DNA of 5,473 nucleotides from Bacteroidetes bacterium QH_10_64_19 (GTDB lineage: Bacteria > Bacteroidota > Rhodothermia > Rhodothermales > Salinibacteraceae): positions 2,281-7,753 of the forward strand of contig PXSY01000056.1 of assembly GCA_003023125.1 (NCBI GenBank), read 5' to 3'. The notes beneath the pieces were generated by a model. That model was not told where the DNA came from and ran no database searches. It worked only from the letters and a program-made list of their open reading frames with translations. The translations under genes were made by a program, and so were the position numbers. The stretch's first letter is position 1, and the number at the start of each line of letters is the position of its first letter. Shown piece after piece: positions 4,796-5,473 of the stretch.

Positions 4796-5473
4796 ATGTC
4801 TACCACACGCACGAAAACGACCCTTCTGGGCTTGGCCCTTGGGGCCTCGATGGGACTCGGGGTTGTGGTGGGGTTCTCGATGCCCGACGACGATCTCTTC
4901 GAGCTGCGCAAGAGCCTCCGCATCTTCGGGGCGGTCTACGAGGAGGTAGTGACCGGCTACGTCGAGCGGGTGGACCCGACGCATCTCATGGAAGTGGGTG
5001 TGGACGCCATGCTGGAGGAGTTGGATCCGTACACCGTCTTCGTCGACGAGTCGGAAAATGCGCGGCTCGATATGATTACGGAGGGGCAGTACGGAGGGGT
5101 GGGGCTGGAGATCGGGCGACGTGGAGGCAAGATTACCGTCGTGTCTCCCGTCGCGGGCGTCAGCGGGACCGAGCGAGGCATCCGGCCGGGCGACGTGCTT
5201 AGGAAAGTGGCGGGACAGCCCACCGATGATCTGTCGCCCGCGGACGTGGAGACGCTTCTCCGCGGAGAGCCGGGCACCACGGTCCGCATCACGGTGGAGC
5301 GGCAGGGCACCTCGGACCCTCTCACCTTCACGCTCACCCGCGAGCAGGTGGATCCGCCGGACGTGACGTACCGGGGGCGGATTGGGGACGAGGAGCAGTT
5401 CGGGTACGTGAAGCTGGATCGGTTTACCCGCGACGCGCCCACAGAGGTCGAGACGGGCCTCGAAGAGCTGCAG
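4796..5473 (+). CDS. S41 family C-terminal processing peptidase, N-terminal part (runs off right edge)
   Basis: The frame is open from ATG 4796 to the window end, giving 226 residues of a CtpA/Prc-type serine protease. Residues 1-8 are polar and basic. Residues 9-29 (LLGLALGASMGLGVVVGFSM core) form a signal peptide or N-terminal membrane anchor, so the protein acts in the periplasm. A helical lead-in follows (residues 34-75), with the family signature LDPYTVFV (76-83). QYGGVGLEIG (98-107) opens the PDZ domain, which runs to about residue 171 and includes GIRPGDVL (128-135) and the RGEPGTTVRITVER segment (156-169). QFGYVKLDRF (201-210) begins the peptidase core. The Ser/Lys catalytic pair lies beyond the window, so activity cannot be judged. 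CtpA-type proteases trim or degrade exported proteins from a C-terminal tail. Bacteroidota carry several paralogues, so no gene symbol is given. Confidence 0.95.
   Translation, partial: MSTTRTKTTLLGLALGASMGLGVVVGFSMPDDDLFELRKSLRIFGAVYEEVVTGYVERVDPTHLMEVGVDAMLEELDPYTVFVDESENARLDMITEGQYGGVGLEIGRRGGKITVVSPVAGVSGTERGIRPGDVLRKVAGQPTDDLSPADVETLLRGEPGTTVRITVERQGTSDPLTFTLTREQVDPPDVTYRGRIGDEEQFGYVKLDRFTRDAPTEVETGLEELQ

Overview
The window looks like chromosomal DNA of a GC-rich, salt-adapted member of the Bacteroidota/Rhodothermota, most likely Salinibacter or a close relative. This is inferred from three things. GlyA is strongly acidic (my count is 67 Asp+Glu against 42 Lys+Arg). Most start codons lack a Shine-Dalgarno sequence. 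The gene families also fit: a DUF4159 protein, a GlyA of the Bacteroidota type, TatC and an S41 peptidase. No database search was run.

Layout. Two small genes lie on the minus strand at the left: a zinc-ribbon protein cut by the window edge (1-130) and a 62-residue protein with one hydrophobic segment (356-544). A divergent spacer (545-683) then leads into a plus-strand series: an exported DUF4159 protein (684-1382), serine hydroxymethyltransferase glyA (1565-2863), an orotate-PRTase-like phosphoribosyltransferase (2964-3572), tatC (3771-4631), and the N-terminal part of an S41 C-terminal processing peptidase (4796 to the right edge). The plus-strand genes are 100-198 bp apart, so they look like separately expressed neighbours rather than a tight operon. 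GlyA (serine/glycine and one-carbon supply) and the phosphoribosyltransferase (PRPP chemistry) both belong to nucleotide-precursor metabolism. TatC and the S41 peptidase both act at the membrane, in protein export and processing.

The unusual content is between the genes. Directly after the DUF4159 stop codon is an array of degenerate 8-bp units (consensus near GTRTGGAR). It folds back on inverted copies of itself to make a long imperfect palindrome. A shorter array of the same unit lies at 221-244, and both are associated with the octamer GCGTTTTT. After the phosphoribosyltransferase, three 14-bp units (consensus GTTRRGCGTYNTGG) form a separate tandem array whose 7-bp phase takes in the stop codon. 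The divergent spacer holds a cluster of GAAC/GTTC tetramers at roughly helical spacing. I see no CRISPR array, transposase, tRNA or rRNA, and no clear new enzymatic system. The intergenic repeats and the divergent phosphoribosyltransferase are the best leads.
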